A DNA stretch of 64,000 bases from an uncultured Clostridia bacterium. GTDB lineage: Bacteria; Bacillota; Clostridia; Christensenellales; Borkfalkiaceae. The stretch is taken from the NCBI GenBank assembly GCA_934271275.1, contig CAKQRD010000007.1, positions 62,001 to 126,000 on the forward strand, in the 5' to 3' direction. The notes beneath the pieces were generated by a model. The model did not search any database, was not told where the DNA came from, and was given only the letters and a program-made list of their open reading frames with translations. This document shows positions 34,438 through 43,678 of this stretch, one piece after another (positions within the stretch are counted from its first letter, which is position 1; every line of letters starts with the position of its first letter). The position numbers and the translations under genes were made by a program.

Positions 34438-37026
34438 TTATTTCTTTATGTTTAAGTTATTTACTTTCAGCCTGTAATAGTATCTTTCTTTTTCGAGGTC
34501 GCTCGCGGGATTTAAAACCGTCGTCGCGCCGTTTCCTCTGCCTCTTTTATCGCTCTCCGACAAAAGAAGCTTATACGTTAGCCTTGCCTTGTCGTTTTCG
34601 GAATAATCGCCGTCGATAAACTCTCCGCTGCTCGATTTTCCTATAAACGTATATTGCGTTTCGCTGTCCTTCGCCCTGAAAACGTCGTATTCGTTTCCGT
34701 CGCTTATCCATTCAAGTTTAACGCCGGGTTTTTGCCATTTTGCCGCGAATCCCCTCGCTATAAGTCGGTTGACTCGTTTTTTGAATCCCGACAGACAATA
34801 TTTTTCTCCCGCGACCGTACTGAACGAAATTTTGCCGTCAATGCAATTTACGGGTATTTCACCGCTATTGTCGCAAACGATTATTTCGTCTGCTTCTCCG
34901 CCGTAATAAAGCGTTACCGTGCCGCCTTTATAGGAGATTATCTCGCATTTTTTTATAATTCCGTCATCATAATCAAGCGAGACTTCAAAATTTCCTCTCG
35001 CTTTTAACCCCTTAAAGCTTACTCTTTGCCATTTTTCGGGTATTGACGGAAGAATGGAAATATACCCGCCGTGGCTTTGCAGAAGCATTTCCGTAATGCC
35101 CGCCGTCGCTCCGAAATTACCGTCTATCTGAAAAGGCGGGTGAACGTCCCACAAGTTCGGGTGCGTTTTCGTTTTCAAAAGATTTTGCAAAAGAGCGTAC
35201 GCATGGTCACCCTCTTCCGTTCTCGCCCTCGCGCAGAGTCTGTGAGCAAGCGCCCAACCTGTCGATTCGTCTCCGCGATAGTCGAGCGTTATTTTTGCTG
35301 CATCCAAAGTCGCCGGCGTATCGCCCGTTATCTGTCCGCCAGGCATAAGCGCGACGAGTTGAGATAAGTGTCTGTGTTTTGCTTCGCCTATTTCGCCGTA
35401 AAAACGCTCCTCGTCGTATTCTTTGATTTGCCCGCTGTATCCGATTCTTACGGGATCGAGAGAATTTATATTTTCTTCTTCATAGCGGGTGGTTTCGTCC
35501 GAAATTCCAAGGGCTTCGGATATTTTCAGGTCGTCCTCGAATACTTCCTTGACCATCTGCTGATCGAAAGAACAGCCGACCGTGTGATAATATTGCTGAT
35601 ACTTATGCTCGTTTACCCATTCTCCCGACAGAATCTGCTCGGGCGAAGCCGAGAACGAACACAATTTCCTGCCGTCGTAATCCCGTAAAGTCTTTTTAAG
35701 AAACTTCGCCATACCGTGTACCGCGGGATAAGCGTAATTTTTCAGAAAGTTCTCGTCGCGGGTAAAATCGTATGCGTCATAAAACAATTTTGCGGTAAGC
35801 CCGCCGGTCCCCGGTCCGGAATGGCTGTTCGGATTTTTTCCTTCGATTTCGTAGCAAAACGCGCTTGTACCGATTATCCAGCCGCAGTCGCCCGCGGCGT
35901 TTTCGGGGTTTGTTTCTTTTAACCACGCCTCAGCGTTTTTCTCCGCCTCGGGAAGATATGCTTTGAAAAAATCCGCATAAGCCTCGAACGTCTCGGCTAT
36001 GTTCGCCGAAAAGGCGTGCCAATAATTCATCTGAACGTTGATATTATGCCAGAATCCGCTTCCCCAGGGAGATTTATCGTGAACAGTCCAAACACCTTGA
36101 AGCGAAGCGGGCGGCGTCCCTCTTCTCGACGAGGAAACAAGCAAATATCTGCCGTATTGATAATATAATTCTTCCAGATACGGTTCGGATTCGCCCTCGC
36201 GGTAAGACCGCAAAAGCTCGTCGGTCGCCCTTCCGTCGTCCTTTCCGCCGAGGTCGAATTCAACTCTGTTCATAAGAGACGAAAAGTCCTCGACGTGCCG
36301 TTTTAAAAGTTTTTTATATCCGATATTTAATGCGTTTTCAAGTCTTTCGGAAACCTTTTCCGTCGGATCGCAACCTACCGCTTTATGCGTGAAAAACGCC
36401 TCGGGACAAAGCTTATACGAAGTATCGAAAACAACGTAAACGTCCGCGTATAAAGCGTTTATCACCGCTATTTCGCCGTTTTCGCATTTCTTTTCGCCGT
36501 CGGTTACAACCGCGGCTTTCGCCGTATATTTAAGCTCTCTCGAAGGTAGAGTTCCGCGAGCGACCAGCATATCGCCGTCAGCCGTTATCTCGCCCGTTCT
36601 TCCTCCTTCGGATAACGATCTTTCGCCGAGATACGGTATGACGATTTTCGCCCGCACGTTCTTCGGCTTATCGAATTCCGCGCGGTAAACGAAAACGTTG
36701 TCGGGGTAATCGTAAAACGCTTTTCTCGTCACCGAACCGAAGTTTGAAACGTACTCGGAATACACTATGCCGGTTCTTAAATCGAGTCCTCTCTCGTAAT
36801 TTTCCGCCTTGTCGTTAAACGCAACGTAAAGTTCAAGAAAGCTCGACACGCCGCCTAAACGGAAAGGGTTTGCGAAAACGTTCGTAGTGAACTGAACGCG
36901 TTCTTCGTCAGTACCGCCGAAAACGCTCGCGCCTCCGTAGCCGTTACCTATCGGCAAAGAATATTTTTCCCACCCCACGTTTGTTCTTTCGGCGGGAGTT
37001 TTGTATCTTAATTTTAAATCTTTCAA
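34438..37026 (-). CDS. GH95 alpha-L-fucosidase / alpha-L-galactosidase
   Basis: 862 residues. N-terminal beta domain with LPIGNGYGGASVFGG, then an (alpha/alpha)6 barrel with NINVQMNYWHAF (the Asn pair that assists catalysis), a conserved Glu region around SASPEQ, and QIDGNFGATAGITEML near the end of the barrel. A fibronectin-like C-terminal addition of about 110 residues is extra compared with core GH95. No signal peptide. The start codon is TTG, preceded by AAGAGA. It removes alpha-1,2-linked L-fucose, or L-galactose in some members. Confidence 0.88.
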   Translation of the reverse strand: MKDLKLRYKTPAERTNVGWEKYSLPIGNGYGGASVFGGTDEERVQFTTNVFANPFRLGGVSSFLELYVAFNDKAENYERGLDLRTGIVYSEYVSNFGSVTRKAFYDYPDNVFVYRAEFDKPKNVRAKIVIPYLGERSLSEGGRTGEITADGDMLVARGTLPSRELKYTAKAAVVTDGEKKCENGEIAVINALYADVYVVFDTSYKLCPEAFFTHKAVGCDPTEKVSERLENALNIGYKKLLKRHVEDFSSLMNRVEFDLGGKDDGRATDELLRSYREGESEPYLEELYYQYGRYLLVSSSRRGTPPASLQGVWTVHDKSPWGSGFWHNINVQMNYWHAFSANIAETFEAYADFFKAYLPEAEKNAEAWLKETNPENAAGDCGWIIGTSAFCYEIEGKNPNSHSGPGTGGLTAKLFYDAYDFTRDENFLKNYAYPAVHGMAKFLKKTLRDYDGRKLCSFSASPEQILSGEWVNEHKYQQYYHTVGCSFDQQMVKEVFEDDLKISEALGISDETTRYEEENINSLDPVRIGYSGQIKEYDEERFYGEIGEAKHRHLSQLVALMPGGQITGDTPATLDAAKITLDYRGDESTGWALAHRLCARARTEEGDHAYALLQNLLKTKTHPNLWDVHPPFQIDGNFGATAGITEMLLQSHGGYISILPSIPEKWQRVSFKGLKARGNFEVSLDYDDGIIKKCEIISYKGGTVTLYYGGEADEIIVCDNSGEIPVNCIDGKISFSTVAGEKYCLSGFKKRVNRLIARGFAAKWQKPGVKLEWISDGNEYDVFRAKDSETQYTFIGKSSSGEFIDGDYSENDKARLTYKLLLSESDKRGRGNGATTVLNPASDLEKERYYYRLKVNNLNIKK

Positions 37027-37035
37027 ATTTTTCTC

Positions 37036-39486
37036 TTATTTCAGATATTCTTTCGCCGCGCGCCAGAATTCGGGACTTTCCACGGGTGCGTCGTCGAGTT
37101 CCCAGAACTGCGTCATCGTCCGTTCTTTCACGGGAGATTCGGCGCAAGCCGACATATATGCTTTCAATTTTTTAAGCGTTACATCGTTTTCGGGCTTGAA
37201 ATCCTCGCTTCTTATGTACTTTCTGATACATTCCGACATTGCGACCGCCGACGGTTCGCCCTCGTCAAGTCCCGTAAGATTAAGCCCGCACACGAGCAAA
37301 TTACCCTTGCCGACTTTAAATTCAAACAAATACGCAAAATCTCTGAGAGTCCTGTCGGGCATAAGCTCCGGCAAATTGTAAGCGTCTTTATAGGCGTCGA
37401 ATCTGTCACGCGAACTTTTATCTATACCGGAAATAAGTTTTTTCGCTTTAACGGGGAAATCGTCGAGATTGATTTTGTCGCAATCTTCGCTTATCGCGCT
37501 GAAATTGAAATCGTAGTATTCTTCGCACGGAAAACCGTATTTATTAAGCGTTTTCTTATCGTTTAACCCGCCGAAATTCGTGCCTCTGTCCCATATAACT
37601 GGTTTAAAACGATTCCAACTTGCCTTAAACGCGTATTTCGGTTTTTTTACGTCGGGATTTCGACGATGTCTCGTCCATCCCGAACGGTATACAAGGCATA
37701 CGTTTTTACCATTTTCAAGCAAATCGAACGCCTTTTCGATATCGTCGGTTACAGCCGCATTATCGGCGACGTAAGAAACGAATTCTTTGTAGCTTTCTTT
37801 TTTCGCGGGTTCGTCGTATACCCACAACGTCCATTCGTTTTCGGAATAAACTCCGTTTTCGGTCGTAAGCCTTATTTTTAAAACGTAAACGCCCGATTCT
37901 TTCGGCAACGTTATTTTCGCTTTGCATAACCTATACGAGCCTTTTCTCGAAACGTCGACGTTTTTCATAAAACACTCGACGTAAGTCTTTCCGCCTTTTT
38001 CAAGCGTCAATAAAAGGTTCGCCCTCGTTTCCGCATCCTCTCCGAGGTTGGAAAAATAAACGGGTACGATTATTTCGTCCGCACAGAAATAATTTCTCGT
38101 TTTCAAGTCCGTCGCCAAAACCCTGTCGCCGTTGAATTTAAGAAAATCTTCGGGTTTTACGCAGGTTTCGTCGTCAAAGCAATCTACAACGCCGTTGGAA
38201 TTCTCGTATGCGTCGGTATCGGCAAACTGCAAGAAGTGGAAGCCGCCGAGCAGCGGGCTTTTCCGCATTTCTTCATAAGCGGTTTTCCAGCAGATAAACT
38301 GAAAATGTTTGCTCGCCCCGAACATTTCGGCAAAGGAATCCTTAAACCCTTTTTCCTCTATGAGCTTAATCTCTTCGTCCACCCACCACGGCATAGGCGC
38401 GCCGCTTTTTATAAACTTCTTTTTGAGCGAATAAAAGTCTTTGAGAGCCGTATAATGGCACACCTCGTGCGCGAGAAGCGGCACGTTGAAATACAAGTCC
38501 CTGACGATTTCGCAATTCCTCGTTTCGACCTTCATCGGCTCGTTTTCGTCTACGTTCGCCGCAAGAAGATTCTCGGTGTCGTCGTACATTCCCGCGTGTT
38601 TGCCGTAAGGAAAATAGTAGCTCAAATGCTGAACGTCCATATCGACGTTCGGGCGATTATTTTTACCCCAAGCGCAAGTGTCGAGAAAAAGCCGGGTACC
38701 GTCAAGCGAGTCGATTTTCTCTCTGATTTTGCGAATATCTTCCGCACTCGCACGCTTTATCTCGTTCCCTATGCAGTAAACGGCGAAGGACGGGTGATTG
38801 AAACACCTGTCAACCGTCTCCTTCAAAAACTCTTCGGGAACGATTGCACTGCCCGTAGTAACCATTTCCTCTAAGTTATTATAAATATCGTGCGGAGGAC
38901 GAAGTTCGACGTGAACGAGCATACCGACCTCGTCCGCTGCTTCGAAAAGTTCGTCTTCGGGAACGACCGAATGAAATCTGACGTAGTTAAAGCCGAATTT
39001 CTTGGCTTCTTTCAGATTTTTAAGGTAAAAATCTTTAAGAGAAAGCCCGAGAAGGTTGGAATGATCGTGCGCCTTCGCTCCGCGGATATAACCCCTTATA
39101 TACACGGGCTTACCGTTTATCGTAATGTTTTTTCCGTTTTGACCTATCTTTCTGAATCCGAATTTACCGCAAAGCGTTTCTTTCTCGCCGTCGGCGTAAG
39201 TGATTTCAACCCGATATTCATATAATTCGGGGTCGGAAAGAGACCACAACCGAGGATTTTCTATAAAAAAATCGCCGCAAAAGATATAGTCTTTTTCAAG
39301 GTCATAGTCAAATAAATAGCGTCGACCTGTCTTATCCGTTATTTTCAACCCGACAACTTTTATCTTTTTATGAGATTCGACGAATACGCGTCCGTATCCG
39401 TCGGTATTCGTCGAATTTATTTTAATTTTTGCCGTTCGTTCTGCACTCGTCATATCTGTTATGATATCGGTTAACCGACGCTCCAT
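37036..39486 (-). CDS. GH2-family glycosidase lacking the usual N-terminal domain
   Basis: 816 residues. It begins in the GH2 immunoglobulin-like domain (FFIENPRLWSLSDPELYEY, CGKFGFRKI), then the TIM barrel: GKPVYIRGYIRGAKAHDH, YVRFHSVVPEDELFEAADE, acid/base Glu in YCIGNEI and nucleophile Glu in LLAHEVCHY. The jelly-roll sugar-binding domain that normally precedes is absent. A C-terminal region of about 380 residues contains another beta domain. No signal peptide. The start overlaps the upstream stop by 16 nt; ATG 39453 is an alternative. Beta-galactosidase, beta-glucuronidase or another activity cannot be decided. Confidence 0.82.
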   Translation of the reverse strand: MERRLTDIITDMTSAERTAKIKINSTNTDGYGRVFVESHKKIKVVGLKITDKTGRRYLFDYDLEKDYIFCGDFFIENPRLWSLSDPELYEYRVEITYADGEKETLCGKFGFRKIGQNGKNITINGKPVYIRGYIRGAKAHDHSNLLGLSLKDFYLKNLKEAKKFGFNYVRFHSVVPEDELFEAADEVGMLVHVELRPPHDIYNNLEEMVTTGSAIVPEEFLKETVDRCFNHPSFAVYCIGNEIKRASAEDIRKIREKIDSLDGTRLFLDTCAWGKNNRPNVDMDVQHLSYYFPYGKHAGMYDDTENLLAANVDENEPMKVETRNCEIVRDLYFNVPLLAHEVCHYTALKDFYSLKKKFIKSGAPMPWWVDEEIKLIEEKGFKDSFAEMFGASKHFQFICWKTAYEEMRKSPLLGGFHFLQFADTDAYENSNGVVDCFDDETCVKPEDFLKFNGDRVLATDLKTRNYFCADEIIVPVYFSNLGEDAETRANLLLTLEKGGKTYVECFMKNVDVSRKGSYRLCKAKITLPKESGVYVLKIRLTTENGVYSENEWTLWVYDEPAKKESYKEFVSYVADNAAVTDDIEKAFDLLENGKNVCLVYRSGWTRHRRNPDVKKPKYAFKASWNRFKPVIWDRGTNFGGLNDKKTLNKYGFPCEEYYDFNFSAISEDCDKINLDDFPVKAKKLISGIDKSSRDRFDAYKDAYNLPELMPDRTLRDFAYLFEFKVGKGNLLVCGLNLTGLDEGEPSAVAMSECIRKYIRSEDFKPENDVTLKKLKAYMSACAESPVKERTMTQFWELDDAPVESPEFWRAAKEYLK

Positions 39487-41594
39487 GTTCCGATCATATC
39501 GACCTTTCTCGACAACTCCAGAACGCTGTCGTATCTTTCGATTCCGCCGTCCTTAATGTCTTCCTTCGCCTTGAATATCCAAGCATACTTTTTACCCTCG
39601 TTCGCGCCTTTGCTGTAACTGATGGTACCGAAATACTTGTCTTTATTCGGGTTATCGTCCGTTGCGGTTACATGACAATAAGTATAAATATGACTATACC
39701 CTGTCGCCTTAAAGTCTCCGAGATAACTTTCGTCGTTCTTTGCATATGAAACGTATCTGTATGCGCCCCAGCGCCAATAGCTGCATGCCATAGGCATAAA
39801 CTTACCCGTTACTACGAAAATGTTTCTGAACCCGCCCTTGAATTTGCCGTCGTTGGAAGCCATTGTGGCCGTAAGATCGTAATGGAACAATGCCGCCATT
39901 TCGGATTCGACGCCCAGACTTGCGTAATCGGGAAGTTTCTCCGTTCCTTTGATATTTACGAAAATATCATACATTTCAAGGTTAAAGTTGCAATATTCCA
40001 AAAGGGCGTAGGAATTCTTGAAATAATTAACCGTTTCAACGTATAAGTTACTCAGAACGACCGCGCCGCCAGACAAGTTAAACGTTCCGTCGTTGCCCGC
40101 TAAACCGCACGATTCGGTTTTATCCGAAAACTCTATAACGAATTTAGTGTTTTTTATCGTAGTTCCGTCGTAAAAACCGCCGAAAACGCCCTGTTGTCCG
40201 ACCTTGACCTTGATGGTATGACCTCTTCCGTCAAAGGTTCCGCAGAAATATGTGTTATTTTGCGGATTTACCTCGTTATACACGCTTTTGGATTGTGCAG
40301 TAAAATCAACTGTTTCTGTTATATCCGAATTGAGAATATAGTATCCGTCTTTGATGAGGTTGCCTTTTCCAAGCTGTAAAACGTTAAATATATTGTCCTT
40401 ATTAAGCAGCGTATCGTATGCGAACACATCTTCAAAAACAAATCCGCCGACGTTCGTCAGTATAGTCATCGGTTCGGTATCTTCGCCGGCGATTTTCACA
40501 CCTTCAATATAGTTGAATTCGGTTAAAAGCTCTCTGCCTCCTTGCGTGGCAGAAAGAATCTTCGCGTACTGCGTTCCGAATATCGCAGCAACGTCAACGA
40601 CGTCTGTCGGGCAGAAATCAAACTGATCCGTGTATACTTCGGTCGGACAATAAACCTCTACCGGAATTTTTGTTTCATAGACCTTACCGTCCGTATGAAC
40701 GTATCCGGCTGTAAGAATCGAAGCTCCTATACCTTTTGAAGTTATCCGCACTCTTCCGTCCGTCAGATTTTCGATATCGAAAAGATTATCGTCCTCCGAA
40801 GAGAAATCGCACGCATACTTCGTTCCGTCAACGGTTACAAAAGACGAAATCTCTGCCTTGTTCGGATATGTTTTTCCCTGCCATTCGGGCGTAACGGATA
40901 TTTCAACGGAGGAAGAAAGAACTTCCTCGCCTTCTATTTCGATGATATTATTATACTCAACGTTCCGTGCGACGATTATTTTTATTTCTTTATTGAGCTT
41001 ATCGGACGAGAAATCAAGCCATTCGCCCGTGAATGTCGCCGTAACCTCGCCCGCCGCTTTCGCGGTTATTTTCCCTTGCGAATATTCGACTATACCGTCG
41101 GCGGAAGCAGAAAAATTCACTTCGCAATCATAATAAACTTTATTGAACAGCACTTTGACTTCGGGTTCAAACTCATCACCCGCTCTTAGCTCAAGCACGT
41201 CGTCCGAAAGATGCAATACTTTCAGTTCCGGCAGATAATTTCCCATAGATACCGTTATTTCGCAAGACGCTTGAGAATCCCCGGCCTTTGCCGTAATATT
41301 ACATTTTCCGACGCCCGTAGTCGTGACTGCGCCGTCGTTATCGACTACCGCTACCGATTCGTCGGACGAACTCCACTCGATTGCTTTTTCTCCGCCGTAA
41401 AAGCATATAATATCTAACCTGTCTCCGAATATCATATCCTTCGAGACAACCGACAATGAGATTTTTTCGCTCGGCGAATCGCCTGCCGCGCCCCCTGTTC
41501 CCGAACCGCCGTCGTTATTGCAGCCGACGAATAGTGCCGGCGAAACGACGGACAGAGCAAGTATAATAAAAAGAATTATTTTTTTTATTTTCAT
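39471..41594 (-). CDS. Lipoprotein with Big_2-type and beta-solenoid-like modules
   Basis: 707 residues. Lipobox LFVGC (Cys25). A bacterial Ig-like (Big_2) domain at about 45-120 with IEWSSSDESVAVVDNDG, further Ig-like regions, and a C-terminal region with FCGTFDGRGHTIKVKVGQQG followed by TIKNTKFVIEF, the same module type repeated in the two giant surface proteins upstream in this operon. TGAGGT precedes the ATG. Probably a surface glycan-binding protein. No catalytic motif seen. Confidence 0.72.
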   Translation of the reverse strand: MKIKKIILFIILALSVVSPALFVGCNNDGGSGTGGAAGDSPSEKISLSVVSKDMIFGDRLDIICFYGGEKAIEWSSSDESVAVVDNDGAVTTTGVGKCNITAKAGDSQASCEITVSMGNYLPELKVLHLSDDVLELRAGDEFEPEVKVLFNKVYYDCEVNFSASADGIVEYSQGKITAKAAGEVTATFTGEWLDFSSDKLNKEIKIIVARNVEYNNIIEIEGEEVLSSSVEISVTPEWQGKTYPNKAEISSFVTVDGTKYACDFSSEDDNLFDIENLTDGRVRITSKGIGASILTAGYVHTDGKVYETKIPVEVYCPTEVYTDQFDFCPTDVVDVAAIFGTQYAKILSATQGGRELLTEFNYIEGVKIAGEDTEPMTILTNVGGFVFEDVFAYDTLLNKDNIFNVLQLGKGNLIKDGYYILNSDITETVDFTAQSKSVYNEVNPQNNTYFCGTFDGRGHTIKVKVGQQGVFGGFYDGTTIKNTKFVIEFSDKTESCGLAGNDGTFNLSGGAVVLSNLYVETVNYFKNSYALLEYCNFNLEMYDIFVNIKGTEKLPDYASLGVESEMAALFHYDLTATMASNDGKFKGGFRNIFVVTGKFMPMACSYWRWGAYRYVSYAKNDESYLGDFKATGYSHIYTYCHVTATDDNPNKDKYFGTISYSKGANEGKKYAWIFKAKEDIKDGGIERYDSVLELSRKVDMIGTWSVG

Positions 41595-41605
41595 TTTTTA
41601 CCTCA

Positions 41606-43678
41606 TTATAAACTATCGATAAAGGGTTCTATACTTGTGAACTCGCTAATGTATTGTATTCCGAGAGTTCTGACGTACATTTTAAAATTCGTCTTTATCT
41701 CGGCAATCTGGCTTTCGGTAAATAGCCCCGTATCGTTCGAAATAGAAACTTTTGCCGGAAACAACCATTCCATATCGATATGCGATTTCAAGCTTGCATA
41801 TTTTGCGGGATCCTTCTTGTACATTTCTATTTTCGAATACGCGTCGTTCAAATGTCTGAACATAGTCACGACGTCGCCTTGTTTAACGAACTCCATAGAC
41901 CCCGAGATGCTGCCGTTCATGTTTGCAGACCAACTCCAATTGTTGTCCTTAAGGTTTCTTGCAAACCACAATCTTAAATCGTTGAACATTTCTTTCATCG
42001 GTTGCGCGGCCTCGGCGTACATGGCGTTGAAATATTCGTCGAAAATATTTTCGACGCTTAGTTCGCTGTTCCAAGCAAGTTTGGAATACATATAAATCGC
42101 AAGAACGTTGAACCCGGTATCTGCGCCCGTCTGACAACTCTTAATCTGCGGGAACGTAAGGCTGTAATTGTTGGCCTTCAAATACTTATAATACCCGGGA
42201 TAGAAGCTGTACAGATCCCAGAAAGTAAAGAAATCGTTATAGAATCCGCCGTAAGACCACGCCCACGTTCCCGGAAACGCTTTACCCCAAAGCCTTACAT
42301 ACTCCTTCTGTTCTATGTTCGCGGCGTCGTCAAACGATACGCCCGTATGCAAATGGCTCTGAGCAAAGAACGGAGCGACGTTTACGTCGTCGTTGAACTT
42401 CAGTTCTTCGTTAATAACGATATCGCCGTTCGAATTTTCCGTGAAAGGTGGTCTTGACGTATCGAGATACGCAAAAAACATATATTTAAGATTGTCTCTG
42501 CGATATGGAGCATTTTCTTCGAGCGCCATCCATTCATTTACTTTCTTTCCGACGTCGTGCATGAATTTCATTAAAGCGGCTGAATTAGCTTCGTTGTTTT
42601 CGCCTTTAATTTTCATACATTCCGTACACCTGCACATCGGAACGTTATCCATCTGTCCTATAAGAACGGCTTTATATTGCGGATATTCCTCTGCGGGATA
42701 CCACTTGAGCGACTGCTCGATTTTTTCCGCGCAAAACGTCGTCATCAGGTCGTAAGTATCCTTTCCGTGCGCCGTGTAGCAAAGCTGCCCCGTTCCCGAA
42801 TAAAACTCGGGATAATCCTTGCCGTATTTTTTCTCGGGCAAGAAATACAGACTGTTGTGGTTATTCTTGATTTCAGTCGCTTTCGTGTCTCCCGTATGAA
42901 TAGGAAGAAGCAAATCGCCGTAACTGTCGCGAAGCCTCAAACGATAAGAAATCATTTTCCCGTCCGAGTTGTCGGAAGGACCGTTGGTATAGCCGATTCT
43001 TTCACGATACTCTATATCGGAAATATCCGTTACGTCGTAATCAAGAAGTTTCAGGTCCGTCACGTTCGTTCTGAGAGTGTAACTATCGGTAAAGAAATAT
43101 TCAAAACCGAAGTTTATTTTCAGAAAGTCGTAAACACCGTTCAAAACACCCGTCTCTTCTCCGCCGATAATGTATACGGTCTTGTCTTTCGTAAATATCT
43201 TCGTTCCGTCCTTTTTCAGGGCGGTTAAATCATCGTTTCTGCCAAGACTTTTATAAAGCGAAGTGTTGCCGAGCGAAATATATTGATTCGCACCGTTATG
43301 CGTAAGCCCGTTATCCTTCACGAAGCCGAGAGTTATGCCCGTCGCTTCCTTGAAAAATCTCGAAAGCTCGCTTTTTGCATAAGATACAGCCTGCGTTTCG
43401 ACCTCGGGAACGACGACCTTATAAGAGGTGACTCCGTCTTTCACCATATACGTTCCCGTCGTTTTGTACGAGAAACTGTGGTTTTCGTTGTAAGTCTTGT
43501 CAAATTGTTTTAACGCCGCCGTATTTACGGCGAGTTCGCCCGAATATGTGACGACGTCGTCTTTATCGTTACGACCTCCGCCGATTGACGTATCCCCGGC
43601 TTTCTTACATCCGCCGAAAGAAGCAAACGCCATTAGAACAGCCGACAATATACATAAAATTATTTTATTCTTTTTCAT
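41606..43678 (-). CDS. DUF4838-type surface lipoprotein
   Basis: 690 residues. Lipobox FGGC. An N-terminal alpha/beta domain (about 60-200), similar to the non-catalytic domain in front of alpha-glucuronidase/hexosaminidase-type enzymes, is followed by a TIM-barrel-like region with CRCTECMKIKGENNEANS, the Cys-rich motif of DUF4838. Activity of this family is not firmly known; a glycoside hydrolase or glycan-binding role is plausible. AGGAG lies 5 nt before ATG 43678, and the gene overlaps the end of the upstream gene. Confidence 0.75.
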   Translation of the reverse strand: MKKNKIILCILSAVLMAFASFGGCKKAGDTSIGGGRNDKDDVVTYSGELAVNTAALKQFDKTYNENHSFSYKTTGTYMVKDGVTSYKVVVPEVETQAVSYAKSELSRFFKEATGITLGFVKDNGLTHNGANQYISLGNTSLYKSLGRNDDLTALKKDGTKIFTKDKTVYIIGGEETGVLNGVYDFLKINFGFEYFFTDSYTLRTNVTDLKLLDYDVTDISDIEYRERIGYTNGPSDNSDGKMISYRLRLRDSYGDLLLPIHTGDTKATEIKNNHNSLYFLPEKKYGKDYPEFYSGTGQLCYTAHGKDTYDLMTTFCAEKIEQSLKWYPAEEYPQYKAVLIGQMDNVPMCRCTECMKIKGENNEANSAALMKFMHDVGKKVNEWMALEENAPYRRDNLKYMFFAYLDTSRPPFTENSNGDIVINEELKFNDDVNVAPFFAQSHLHTGVSFDDAANIEQKEYVRLWGKAFPGTWAWSYGGFYNDFFTFWDLYSFYPGYYKYLKANNYSLTFPQIKSCQTGADTGFNVLAIYMYSKLAWNSELSVENIFDEYFNAMYAEAAQPMKEMFNDLRLWFARNLKDNNWSWSANMNGSISGSMEFVKQGDVVTMFRHLNDAYSKIEMYKKDPAKYASLKSHIDMEWLFPAKVSISNDTGLFTESQIAEIKTNFKMYVRTLGIQYISEFTSIEPFIDSL

